Shown piece after piece: positions 16,174 through 24,689 of a DNA stretch of 64,000 nucleotides (its first letter is position 1; the number at the start of each line of letters is the position of its first letter). The position numbers were made by a program, and so were the translations under genes. This DNA comes from Streptomyces leeuwenhoekii (GTDB taxonomy: Bacteria > Actinomycetota > Actinomycetes > Streptomycetales > Streptomycetaceae): positions 2,866,001 to 2,930,000 of the forward strand of contig NZ_LN831790.1 in the NCBI RefSeq assembly GCF_001013905.1, written 5' to 3'. The notes under the pieces are model-generated. The model saw nothing but the letters and a program-made list of their open reading frames with translations, ran no database searches and was not told where the DNA came from.

Positions 16174-18399
16174 TCAGGGACGACGAGGACGGGCGAAAGT
16201 CTGCAGTTGCGGGGCTCTGACCATCTGGAGGGCGAACTGCGCCGAGGAGAGCGCGGCGGTGTTGTGAGCCTGGGCCAGGGCCCGCAGCAGCGCGTCCCCC
16301 GTGCCGGCGACATTGAGGACGTCGTATCCGCCGGAGCGCAGAAAGCGGCTGAATCGGTCGTCGCCGGGGTTGTCGGGGAAGTCGCCCAGGGGCATGCCGA
16401 TGTCCGGTCCTGCGATCTTGCGCAGTTCGATGGTGCCCAGGTCACCGAAGCCGAAGTGGATACCCTGCGGCGGCTCCGCGGCGGTGAAGGTGTCGAACAC
16501 AGCCGGATACAGCAGCATCAGGATGTGCGTGCCGTAGTGCGCGGTGCGCACCGGCTCGACGGGCGTGTTGCCGCGGAAGGCGGTGTAGATGGTGTCCGGC
16601 CAGCCCTCGACCAGATCGGAGTGGATCAGGACCCCGCTGGCGGGCGCGGGCCGCACACCACGGGCCAGTTCGTTCAGGTCGGCATCAAAACTGTGGCCGA
16701 CGCCGATGCTCAGCGCCCCGTCGGTGGCTACTTGCACCCAGCCGGGGTCGACGTGGAAGAAGCGGATGCTCTCCACGGGGAGCATCCGCTCATCCGGGAC
16801 GAGGTGTTCGAAGGGGATCATTTCCAGCAGTGCCAGCCGGTCCAGCCACGCGACCACCGGATCCAGCTCCTCACTGGTCGCCGTGCGTAGCACCTCACGC
16901 ACCTCGCCGCGTGCCAGCGCGGTGTGCAGGGTTGCCGCGTTCAGTGTTCCGGCTGGGGAGGAGCGGGGTGCGGGGGTGTGCCGGCGGCCGGCGGCCACAT
17001 CGGCGCCGGCCCCGCTCAGCGCTTGGAAGAGCCGCGAGGTCCGGCCGTCGGCGCGGCCGTTGGTCTCACCGTCGGTGAGGAGTTCGTCGAAGGCGTCGCG
17101 GGATAGGTCGGCGGTGAGCTGGGAGGCGGTGGCCGCGGTGAGTGCCCGCCCGGACAGGCGCGGGTGGGCCAGCAGGCGGCGGGCAGCGGCGCGGGCGGCC
17201 TTGCGCCAGGCCAGCAACTGGCTGCGGAATTCGGGGTCGGCCAGCGCCAGGGCCCGGCCCAGCGCGAACGCCGAGGCGTACCCGGTGTCGTAGACCCCGT
17301 ATGCCTCCAGGTAGACCAGTGCCTCGTCGACCGACTCCCGCCGCACCTCGCCGGCCGGGTCCGGCAGCGGCTGGGCGGGGGCCGCGGTCAGCGGCCCGCG
17401 GTAGAAGCCAACGGTGCGCTCCCCGGATTCCAGGCGCTGCGGCAGCGCGGTGGCGCCGGTGCAGATCCGCTCCAGTGCTGCGCTCTGTGCCGGGGAGGGG
17501 CTGGCGGGGCGGTCGACGGGCAGGCGTAGCAGCGGGTCGGGGTCGGCAGCCAGGTTCGCCACCAGATCACCGAAGCCGGTGCCGTGGTCGGGGTCGGACT
17601 CGAAGCTCCAGCAGCGCAGCGACACCAGCCGCACCCCGTCGGTCGGCACCGCAGCCCCTGGGGTCAGGAGGTCTTCGTGCCCGTCGAAGGAGACCAGATG
17701 GGCCACGTGCATGCCGCCGACCACGTCGGGGAAGCGGTTGGCGACCACCACCGATTTGAGCTGTTCCTCGTCCGGGGGCGGGGTGGCGCCGCGGGTGGCG
17801 TCCGGCGGGCCGCCCTCGCGTACGTGCGCCAGTGCCGCCATCTCCTGCGGCAGCGGGACGACGGCGGTAAAGAGTTCCTTGGGCACGACGATGCTGCCGC
17901 AGACCAGATCCACCTCGTCCTCGAACAGCCACTGCGGGTCGATCTGCGGCGGCCGGCCTGGCAGCGGCTGCCCGTTGTCCAGGCGCCCGGCCAGCAGTTC
18001 ATGCACCATGCACGCGTCGACCTGGCCGATGGCCTGCGGGTCGATGTCCAGTTCGCCTTCGCGGAAGACCAGCAACGCCAGCCACGGCACCGCCCGCTCC
18101 TGTCCGTCCAGGGGGCGCAGCCACGGCACGCCGGGGGTGGTGAGCGTGATGTGTGGCAGGACCTGGCTGTACAGGCCCGTTGATCCCGGCAGGGGGTAGC
18201 AGGCGTGGACGTCGTCCCCGGCGATCTGGAAGCGGGGGCCGCGCACATCGAACCGCTGGGTGCGGGTCGGCAGCCCGTCGGCGGTGTTCAGGCCGCTGAT
18301 GGACTGCTCGGTGGTGATGGTGTATTTGCCCGAGTACAGCGAGGGGACGCGCTGGTCGAAGAACCGGGTTCGGTGCTGGACCGGTGGTGTGGACGGCAC
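16174..18399 (-). CDS. large protein (741 aa) of unknown function
   Basis: Second gene of the leftward operon. The start is set at GTG 18399 because AGGAG lies upstream and residues before it are not protein-like. The N-terminus (TRFFDQRVPSLYSGKYTI) begins a beta-rich region. The middle contains LVFREGELDIDPQ and long acidic loops; residues about 360-450 are helical and Ala/Arg-rich. No signal peptide, membrane segment or catalytic motif. A structural role with the two neighbouring giants is the simplest guess. Confidence 0.88.
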   Translation of the reverse strand: MPSTPPVQHRTRFFDQRVPSLYSGKYTITTEQSISGLNTADGLPTRTQRFDVRGPRFQIAGDDVHACYPLPGSTGLYSQVLPHITLTTPGVPWLRPLDGQERAVPWLALLVFREGELDIDPQAIGQVDACMVHELLAGRLDNGQPLPGRPPQIDPQWLFEDEVDLVCGSIVVPKELFTAVVPLPQEMAALAHVREGGPPDATRGATPPPDEEQLKSVVVANRFPDVVGGMHVAHLVSFDGHEDLLTPGAAVPTDGVRLVSLRCWSFESDPDHGTGFGDLVANLAADPDPLLRLPVDRPASPSPAQSAALERICTGATALPQRLESGERTVGFYRGPLTAAPAQPLPDPAGEVRRESVDEALVYLEAYGVYDTGYASAFALGRALALADPEFRSQLLAWRKAARAAARRLLAHPRLSGRALTAATASQLTADLSRDAFDELLTDGETNGRADGRTSRLFQALSGAGADVAAGRRHTPAPRSSPAGTLNAATLHTALARGEVREVLRTATSEELDPVVAWLDRLALLEMIPFEHLVPDERMLPVESIRFFHVDPGWVQVATDGALSIGVGHSFDADLNELARGVRPAPASGVLIHSDLVEGWPDTIYTAFRGNTPVEPVRTAHYGTHILMLLYPAVFDTFTAAEPPQGIHFGFGDLGTIELRKIAGPDIGMPLGDFPDNPGDDRFSRFLRSGGYDVLNVAGTGDALLRALAQAHNTAALSSAQFALQMVRAPQLQTFARPRRP

Positions 18400-18534
18400 G
18401 GCGAAAACACACTCCTGGGGTAGTCGGACGTCCCGCGAGGGGGTGTCTGGGTGACTGCCTCGCGGCGACGGGCCGGTGGTCGGCGGCGCCGTGGCGGGCC
18501 CATGGCACGGGGCCGCCACGGCAGGGGGGCGGGG

Positions 18535-21468
18535 TCAGGCCGGGATGAGCATGGGATCAGCGGTGAACGCTGTTTCGGCCGCCATCTTGTGCGCCGACAA
18601 GTCCCCGTCCACCTGGCCGAGGTTCAAGCCGAATCCGGCCAGCGCCTGAACCAGCTCGGCGCGGTCGCGGGTCTGCTCCTGGGCCGCGACCGTCCGCGCG
18701 ATCGTGCCGATCACCCCGCCCGGGCGCTGCGGGGCGGGCCCGGCCGGCCCGGCGGACGGATCCAGCGGCTGGACGCCCTCCCGGGGCATCGGGTCGAAGG
18801 CGAAGGCTTCCTCGGTGATGTAGCCGGTGTCGTTGCCGTAATCCGGTCCCGGCGAGCTGAGCGTGGCCCCGGTCAGCTGCCGGGGGATGACCTGCTCGCC
18901 TGGTGCGGGCAGCGCGTCGCCGGCCCCGGTGCCCCACAGGGCCTGCGGTACCGAAGCGGTGGTCCGCGCCCGGTCCCAGGCCGCGAGGTCCACCTGCCCG
19001 CTCTCACGCGCGAGGGAGATGCGCTGGGTGCTGGTCAGGCCGGTCTTCTTCATCGGGCGGATGTTGAGGGTGCTCCCGGTTTCCGCCGGGCTGCCGCCGG
19101 TTCGGGTCAGGTACAGCTCGGTGACCGGGACCGCGGAGTCGGTGGAGAAGGTGAAGCCGGCGGAGGAGACCTGCCACGCCTGCTCATCGTCACTGCCGCG
19201 GGTTTCCCCGTCCGGCGCCTGCGGGCGGTCGGCGAGCAGTCCGGCACCGGGCAGGACCCGCACCGCGGTTTCCGGCGGCGGCAGCATCGTACGGAAGTCC
19301 GCCCACCCCAGCGCGTTGTCGTCCGGTTCGGGGTCCTTGCCGAAGTGGACGGTGAAGGAGATGAACCACAGGTGGATCTTCGCCCTGCCACCGGTGGGCG
19401 GCCCCCACACGTTCAGCGAGACCCCGACCTCCACCGTGATCGTGATCTTGACGAACAGGACCTTGACGCGGGCCTGCACCCCCACCGAGACCCGCATACC
19501 GACATCGAAGTAGAATGGCTTCCACCGGATCAGCGCATCGACCTTCGCCGTCAGCCACGCGCGCACCGCCCCGGAATGGAACCGCACCTCCAGCGCACCG
19601 CCGGCCATCACCGCCGCCGGAGTAAACGCCAGATAAGCGCTGCCGGAGACGGTCACAGTGCCGGACAGGTCCCAGTCGAACCCCAGCCGCGGCACGTTCG
19701 GGTAATGGGCGGGCCTGCGGTAGTTGTGGTGGTAGCCGCCGGCGGTGACGACGAAATCGCCCTGGTTCGGGTTGGACCCGAACCACGTCTTGAACGCCAC
19801 CCCGCCCCGCAGCTTGCAGTTCGGGTCCAGGACGAAAGAGTTCGGGGTCAGCGCGGCGGACAGGCTCAGCTCGCCCGCCTTCGGCTTCAGCAACGCCTCC
19901 AGGCCGATCTCCACATGCGCGTACTTCCGGCGTCCCACCTCCTTGGGGAAACTCATCCCCGCCACGCCCAGCAGCCCCAGTGTCAGGTCCGCGCCGGTCT
20001 GCAAGACGAGCATCGCCCGCCCGTCCAGCCGCTCGGCGACCGTGAACGCCAGCCCCGCCACGATCCACAGCGGATCGTCACTACCGCGGGCCGGGGTGAC
20101 CCACGGCGCATGACCCCCGATGAGGGTGTCCAGCACCGCCAGCGCATCCGCGCTACCGTCCGGCCTCGCACCGATCGTGCGCGGATCATCCAAAGCCTTG
20201 ATGAACGGGAAATCGGGGACGTTGTGTGCCCCGTCTGGCAGCCGCAGGTTGCTGCGCCACCCCATCCCCGCGGCGATCCCGCGAACCTGGAACGGCGGCG
20301 GACCGATCCCCTTCTCGGCGCTCAGCGCACCGAACGCGAAGAACGACGGACGCGCCTCGGCGCCTGGGATGTAGGCGGCGGCGATCGCGGTGCCGGTCAG
20401 CGCTCCGGTGTCCACCAGCAGCACCCCGCCCACCGCCAGGGTGTAGGGCGGGTTCGCCTTCCGCAGGGTGAGACCGCCACTGATATACAGCGGCGCCTTG
20501 TCGTACGTAATTGACTTCGACTTGCCGTCCGCGAGATCCCCGAAGTCGAGGAACCCCCGCAGCGCCACCTCGGCGGACAGGCCGCCGAGCATGAAACCTG
20601 CCCGGCTGCCCCGCCCGGCCAGGGCACCTGGCGCCAGAACGACATACCCGTCGTCGGTCGCCACCGCATGGGGAACACGCCGGATCCCCACCCGCCGCGC
20701 CCCCGACGGCTCCGCGCCCGTCCGGGCAACCGGCATGGGGCGGCCCAGACCGTCGCGGCGCGACGGGTCCGTCTCCCGCCGCGCCCGGTCAGGACGGACC
20801 GGGACCAGCACGGAGCCACCCTGTGCGCCCGCATCGGGCAGGACGAGCCAGGCCCCCGCCGCAAGTCCGTCCGCAGATCGAGCGGACGCGGCCCTCACCG
20901 TGACGTCGGCCGCGTCCAGCAAAGCGGCCACCTGTTCAGCCGTCAGGTCCTGGTCGGTGCACAGGGTGTGCCAGGCACCGCCCGAAGCGATCAGCAGCCT
21001 GCCGGTATCCGGCCGGCACACCACCGCGATCCGCCCGTGCTCACCCTCACCCGTCACGACCGTGGTGCCGCCCGACTGCCGCCACACCACCCGGGAAACG
21101 ACAGCCGTCCGGGGCAGGCACGGCACGTCGATTCCCAGCCCACGGCCCAGCACCTCACCGGGCGTACCCGGCGCCGGCAGCTCGACCGACAGCCGAGCCC
21201 CGGTGACGGCACCACCGCCGTCGTGCTCGAAAACCACCTCAACAGGCACTGCGGCGTCCGCCAACGCGGTGCGCGCCGAACCGGTGAACGCCAGAGCGTC
21301 GGCGTTCCCCTTCTCCCACACCGCGCGCAGCACCCCGTCGGCGAAAACCGGCCGGAACCCCTCACCGTCACCGAGGAGCTCACCGGGCACCTCCACCATG
21401 TGCCCCGGGCCGGAGCCGTCCCCGTTCCCGCGCAGCCGCTCTTGCAGCTGGTTCACCTGGACCGTCAC
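18535..21468 (-). CDS. very large protein (977 aa), DUF6603-like
   Basis: First gene of the leftward operon. GTG 21468 is used, 10 bases after GAGGAGG; the frame is open upstream without protein-like residues. The central part carries GPPPFQVRGIAAGMGWRSNL followed by a FPFIKAL word, which fits my memory of the DUF6603 pattern seen in bacterial and fungal giants of unknown role. Residues about 350-720 hold many Gly-rich alternating strands (for example SGTVTVSGSAYLAF, RVSVGVQARVKVLFVKI), like a beta-barrel or beta-helix. The family assignment is from memory. Confidence 0.88.
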   Translation of the reverse strand: MTVQVNQLQERLRGNGDGSGPGHMVEVPGELLGDGEGFRPVFADGVLRAVWEKGNADALAFTGSARTALADAAVPVEVVFEHDGGGAVTGARLSVELPAPGTPGEVLGRGLGIDVPCLPRTAVVSRVVWRQSGGTTVVTGEGEHGRIAVVCRPDTGRLLIASGGAWHTLCTDQDLTAEQVAALLDAADVTVRAASARSADGLAAGAWLVLPDAGAQGGSVLVPVRPDRARRETDPSRRDGLGRPMPVARTGAEPSGARRVGIRRVPHAVATDDGYVVLAPGALAGRGSRAGFMLGGLSAEVALRGFLDFGDLADGKSKSITYDKAPLYISGGLTLRKANPPYTLAVGGVLLVDTGALTGTAIAAAYIPGAEARPSFFAFGALSAEKGIGPPPFQVRGIAAGMGWRSNLRLPDGAHNVPDFPFIKALDDPRTIGARPDGSADALAVLDTLIGGHAPWVTPARGSDDPLWIVAGLAFTVAERLDGRAMLVLQTGADLTLGLLGVAGMSFPKEVGRRKYAHVEIGLEALLKPKAGELSLSAALTPNSFVLDPNCKLRGGVAFKTWFGSNPNQGDFVVTAGGYHHNYRRPAHYPNVPRLGFDWDLSGTVTVSGSAYLAFTPAAVMAGGALEVRFHSGAVRAWLTAKVDALIRWKPFYFDVGMRVSVGVQARVKVLFVKITITVEVGVSLNVWGPPTGGRAKIHLWFISFTVHFGKDPEPDDNALGWADFRTMLPPPETAVRVLPGAGLLADRPQAPDGETRGSDDEQAWQVSSAGFTFSTDSAVPVTELYLTRTGGSPAETGSTLNIRPMKKTGLTSTQRISLARESGQVDLAAWDRARTTASVPQALWGTGAGDALPAPGEQVIPRQLTGATLSSPGPDYGNDTGYITEEAFAFDPMPREGVQPLDPSAGPAGPAPQRPGGVIGTIARTVAAQEQTRDRAELVQALAGFGLNLGQVDGDLSAHKMAAETAFTADPMLIPA

Positions 21469-22141
21469 CGTAATCCACGCCTCCTCGATACGGCACTCAC
21501 GGGCAGGACTGCCTCGATGGAGTGACGCCACCACACCCGATAGGACAAATACCAATGAACCAGGACGACCGCCCCCGGGCGCAGAACGTCAGTAGGCCGA
21601 TCGGCCGCCAAGTAACCGTGACTGCGCGTCCTAGCCACCTTCCCGAGCCCGGCAAACCTGTTCTGCACGACCGGGGTATGCATCGGTAGCGCGGGTGTCG
21701 GCCCGCAGATGTCTAGGGGCCGGGCAGGGCTCTGGGCCAGCACAAAGGCGGCGCAGGTCCCGGCACGGACACCGCTCGAGGGGCAACGGAGGCTGAACAA
21801 TGGGCGACACATCACCCCCAGCGGCATGATGGCCAGAGAGCAATCGGAACATCACGAAGCGTAGCAACTGATGTGACAAACTATTTCATCCATGCGGAAA
21901 TGGCCTAAAACCATTCCGGACTGGTCCTATGTCTCCCGGGTCCGGGTACGCCGTGCCATCCCTACCCTGCTCAGGAGACCTGACCGGGAACCGTGATGCA
22001 CCAAGGGAACAGTTGATCGACCTGATCTCGTCACCGGTTGTCCCTGCCGGAAGCCGCAGAGCCGTGGCGCGGCGCAGACCTGCCTCGATGCCTCCTTCTT
22101 TGCCAACGTTCGAGGCGCCCGGCGACACTCCGGTCGAAGGG
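21469..22141. other. 673 bases upstream of the giant-protein operon
   Basis: No gene is supported here. It should hold the promoter of the leftward operon starting at 21468. The AT-richest part is about 21840-21900, which could suit a promoter or site, but I cannot assign -10/-35 boxes with confidence. It also separates the operon from decayed recombinase genes on its right. Confidence 0.4.
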
Positions 22142-22528
22142 TCATCTGGTCCGGGGGCGGATCGCTGTGACGTTGCGGGCCTCCTCCAGGTCTTCAAGCA
22201 GTGCGGCGTTGAGCAGAGCAAGGCACTGGATCTCCGCAGCGGCCAGACGCAGGTGGGCCTGCTGCTCGCTGTTGACACGTTTGAGGCGGGCGTTGCGCGC
22301 CACGAGCTTGTCGTATGCCGTGGTCCGCTCGCCCCGGTCGGCCAGCGCGGTGGAGCGGGCCTGACCGATCTCGCGGGTGATGTCGGGGAAGTGACGGCGG
22401 AAGGTGGTGTTACTCATGGAGAACTGCCGGGCCAGGGCGAGTACGCTAGGACGCTGCCCTGTCTCCTCTGCCCGGCGCAGCAACTCCTCCAGAGCCTGAC
22501 GAACCCGGCGGTCGCTCGGCGTGGTCAC
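22142..22528 (-). CDS. small HTH protein of a tyrosine-recombinase (Tn554-like) module
   Basis: A 128-residue protein starting at GTG 22528, which overlaps the preceding TGA (GTGA). The N-terminal half has a helix-turn-helix (PSVLALARQFSMSNTTFRRH), and the C-terminal half is a long charged coiled coil. Small proteins of this type (DUF6262-like, TnpC-like) sit at the end of multi-recombinase transposition operons in actinobacteria. Its recombinase partner upstream is broken, so it is probably a relic that still has an intact frame. Confidence 0.7.
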   Translation of the reverse strand: MTTPSDRRVRQALEELLRRAEETGQRPSVLALARQFSMSNTTFRRHFPDITREIGQARSTALADRGERTTAYDKLVARNARLKRVNSEQQAHLRLAAAEIQCLALLNAALLEDLEEARNVTAIRPRTR

Positions 22529-23400
22529 GGGATGGTCCCCTCGGGGGTGTTGGTGCGGAGGAAGTCGACGATCTCTTGGCGGCGGGCGCGCAGCATCCGT
22601 TCCCGAAGCGGCGGCAGCGCCGGCTGCGTGGCAAGCCGACGGTCGATGCGGTCGACTGCGCGGAGCCAGGCGTCAATGTTGGCGCGGGAGAGGGTGACGT
22701 TGCGGCAGGCGAGCGGCTTGCAGCCACCGTGGTCGGGGAGCTGCTCGGAGCGCCCTCACCGTGCCTTCTCGCACAGGGCCTTGGGGTGGTCGTGTACGCA
22801 AGTGATGAACTCGCCGGGGTAGACGGCAGGGTCGTGACGCTTCAGGATGCGCTTGAGCCGCCGGTCGTCGTCGACGATGACCCGACCCTGGAAGCGTGCC
22901 CGATGGCCGAAGTCCTCCAGCCGTCGCTCTGCTTCGTCGGCGGCCGGACCTGCGAGGTCCTCGTGCTCATGGGCATCGACCATGGTCATGTAGTGCTCAC
23001 CCCGGGCCAGGGCCTGTTCGCTCTCCACCTCGGCGCGGAACCCCGAGTCGCTGGTCCCCGCGTACCCCTCGAACATCTGGATTGAGTGATGCCGGAACTG
23101 AAGAGCACCGGCCACTGCACCTCCGGGTCGACGGGCGATGTACCAGGCCAGGGTGCGTCGGAACTGCCGCGTGTGAAGGTGCCAGGCCCGCCCGTCGACG
23201 TCCGGAATGCCGTCGTCGCGGCCGTAGAGGACGCAGTGGTCGTTGACCCAGGTGATGAACTGCCGCAGGCGGGAGTTTGTCAGGGTGCTGCGGCTCACCT
23301 CGGTGGCAGACGGCCGGCTACCGGGGTGCGGCAGGGTGAACAGCAGATCGACCGCGGGCGGGTGGATCGCTTCCAAAACCGCGGGGGCCGGTCGGTGCCC
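22525..23400 (-). pseudogene. truncated tyrosine recombinase with an in-frame stop
   Basis: The frame ending at 22756 shows the C-terminal catalytic part of a tyrosine recombinase: HTRQFRRTLAWY (HxxR box), LQFRHHSIQMFEGYAG (final His/Tyr region) and CVHDHPKALC. A TGA near 22756 interrupts it; the same frame resumes with CKPLACRNVTL, the usual continuation of such enzymes, and ends in a TGA that overlaps the HTH gene start. The N-terminal half and the first catalytic Arg are missing; the right end fades at about 23400-23500. Confidence 0.7.
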
Positions 23401-23512
23401 GGGTTCCCTCGTACGGATGCTTCTCCACCCGTGCGCCTCACGGAGGGCCTCAGCCGAACGGTGGTAGAGATGAGAGCGAGGACCGCTGCTTTCCGCGCCC
23501 GGTGTTCGACCC

Positions 23513-23782
23513 TCAGCGTTGGAGCACTGCCTTGGCGAGCTCGATGTACTTCAGCGTCGCTTCGGACTGATCCATGCCCCTCACTTCGTTCCAGGCGTGC
23601 CACTTCGCCTTCGCGGCAAAGTCCAACGTTCCAGCAGGCGCATGAGTGCTGGCGTCACCGATGATTGCCTGCTGGAAGTAGGCGTAGAGCTTCAAGCGTG
23701 TGTCGGTGTCCGGGGTGTCGGTCAGCCTCTTGATGTTTTCGGCCGCCTGCGCGAACTCGGGGTTGTCGAGTCCTACTGACAT
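23513..23782 (-). CDS. acyl-CoA-binding protein (ACBP family)
   Basis: An 89-residue protein starting at ATG 23782 after a GGAAGGA site. It follows the ACBP plan: FAQAAENIKRL, LKLYAYFQQAIIGDA, KAKWHAWNEVRGM and a YIELAKAVL end. ACBPs bind long-chain acyl-CoA esters in the cytoplasm. The usual YKQAT word is YFQQAI here, so the ligand-contacting Lys is Gln, which may change affinity. It sits alone among recombinase remnants, without fatty-acid genes nearby, and is likely cargo. Confidence 0.85.
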   Translation of the reverse strand: MSVGLDNPEFAQAAENIKRLTDTPDTDTRLKLYAYFQQAIIGDASTHAPAGTLDFAAKAKWHAWNEVRGMDQSEATLKYIELAKAVLQR

Positions 23783-24689
23783 TGCTGTCCTTCCGTGGCG
23801 GACTGCTCGGATGCCGGATGCTCCCGTGTCGTCCGCTCGAGTTAACGACCGCTGCTGGTGGCGAGTGACGCTTGTCCTCGGGAGAGCAGCGCGATGCCGC
23901 TGGGATGCGGTACCCCTCCCAGGCAACCGGCCTTGCGCTTATGCTCGTCGCAGGTTCGCCGGGGCCTCACCACCAGCCTCCTGCGAAGGTAGGGCTTAGC
24001 GCCATCCACTGCGTGATTGGTCCCAACGCCGGAGACCTCTCCGCGATCTTTGGTCCAGGTCTTGAGGACGTTGCTCCGGCCATCGTCGTGCTCTGGACGA
24101 GCTGGAGGATGAGGTCAAGGGAGCCGCACGTACGGAGCCGCTCGGTGAGCTTCCGCGCAGCGACCCCAGGATCGGTCCACCAGCCGCTGGAGGACGGCCC
24201 GCCTGTCTGCCCGGAACTGGAGGGGGACCTCGGTCTTTGGACTGGTAGGCCACTAACGCTAAGCACTTGATCTTGCTGGCTACTCTGTCTCCGTGCTCTG
24301 GAGAACCTGGTCCTGGAGCCGTTGGCGGAGGTCGGCTTCTTCGGCCGTGATCGGGTCGTCCGAGCGTCGGATGCTGGCAGGGTGGGGCGGAGGATGCCGT
24401 CGGCGTCCTGAAGGTTGGCGAAGCCGGCGTGCGCTTGGGCGACGGCTTCGGGGTACGCCTCGCCCTCCTCGACCTACTCGCCGTTCGCGCGCCGCCGGAG
24501 CACGGTGTACAGCATGTCCTCGGTGATAACGGGCGGCCGGCCGCCGTGCTTGCCCTTGCGGGTTGCCGCGGAACGCTATCGGCTCCCACGGAATCTGCGG
24601 CGCAGTGTTCGAACGAGGTCAGTGACCACCGGTACACAAGCCCTTACTCCGCGCGATAGGTCGATAGGGGGGGGCGGAGCCCTCGTCGG
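23783..24689. other. about 900 bases with only gene debris
   Basis: No intact gene is supported. A fragment of a serine-recombinase C-terminus is visible at 24474-24590 on the minus strand, ending in a stop. Other frames have shadow-like composition. A short GGGGGGCGGAGCC run near 24664 precedes the stop of the surface-protein gene. Confidence 0.5.
24474..24590 (-). pseudogene. fragment of a serine recombinase C-terminal region
   Basis: One minus-strand frame reads RKGKHGGRPPVITEDMLYTV followed by LRRRANGE and then TAG. The GKHGGRPPVIT.DML..VL pattern is the C-terminal helix-turn-helix of resolvase-type recombinases found in actinobacteria. The catalytic domain is absent and the frame is closed on both sides. 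Low but fair confidence from this one motif. Confidence 0.45.

Noticed and set aside
18451..20514. 687-codon plus-strand frame
   Set aside because: It is antisense to the DUF6603-like gene; composition (Arg/Gly/Pro/His) is typical of a shadow frame.
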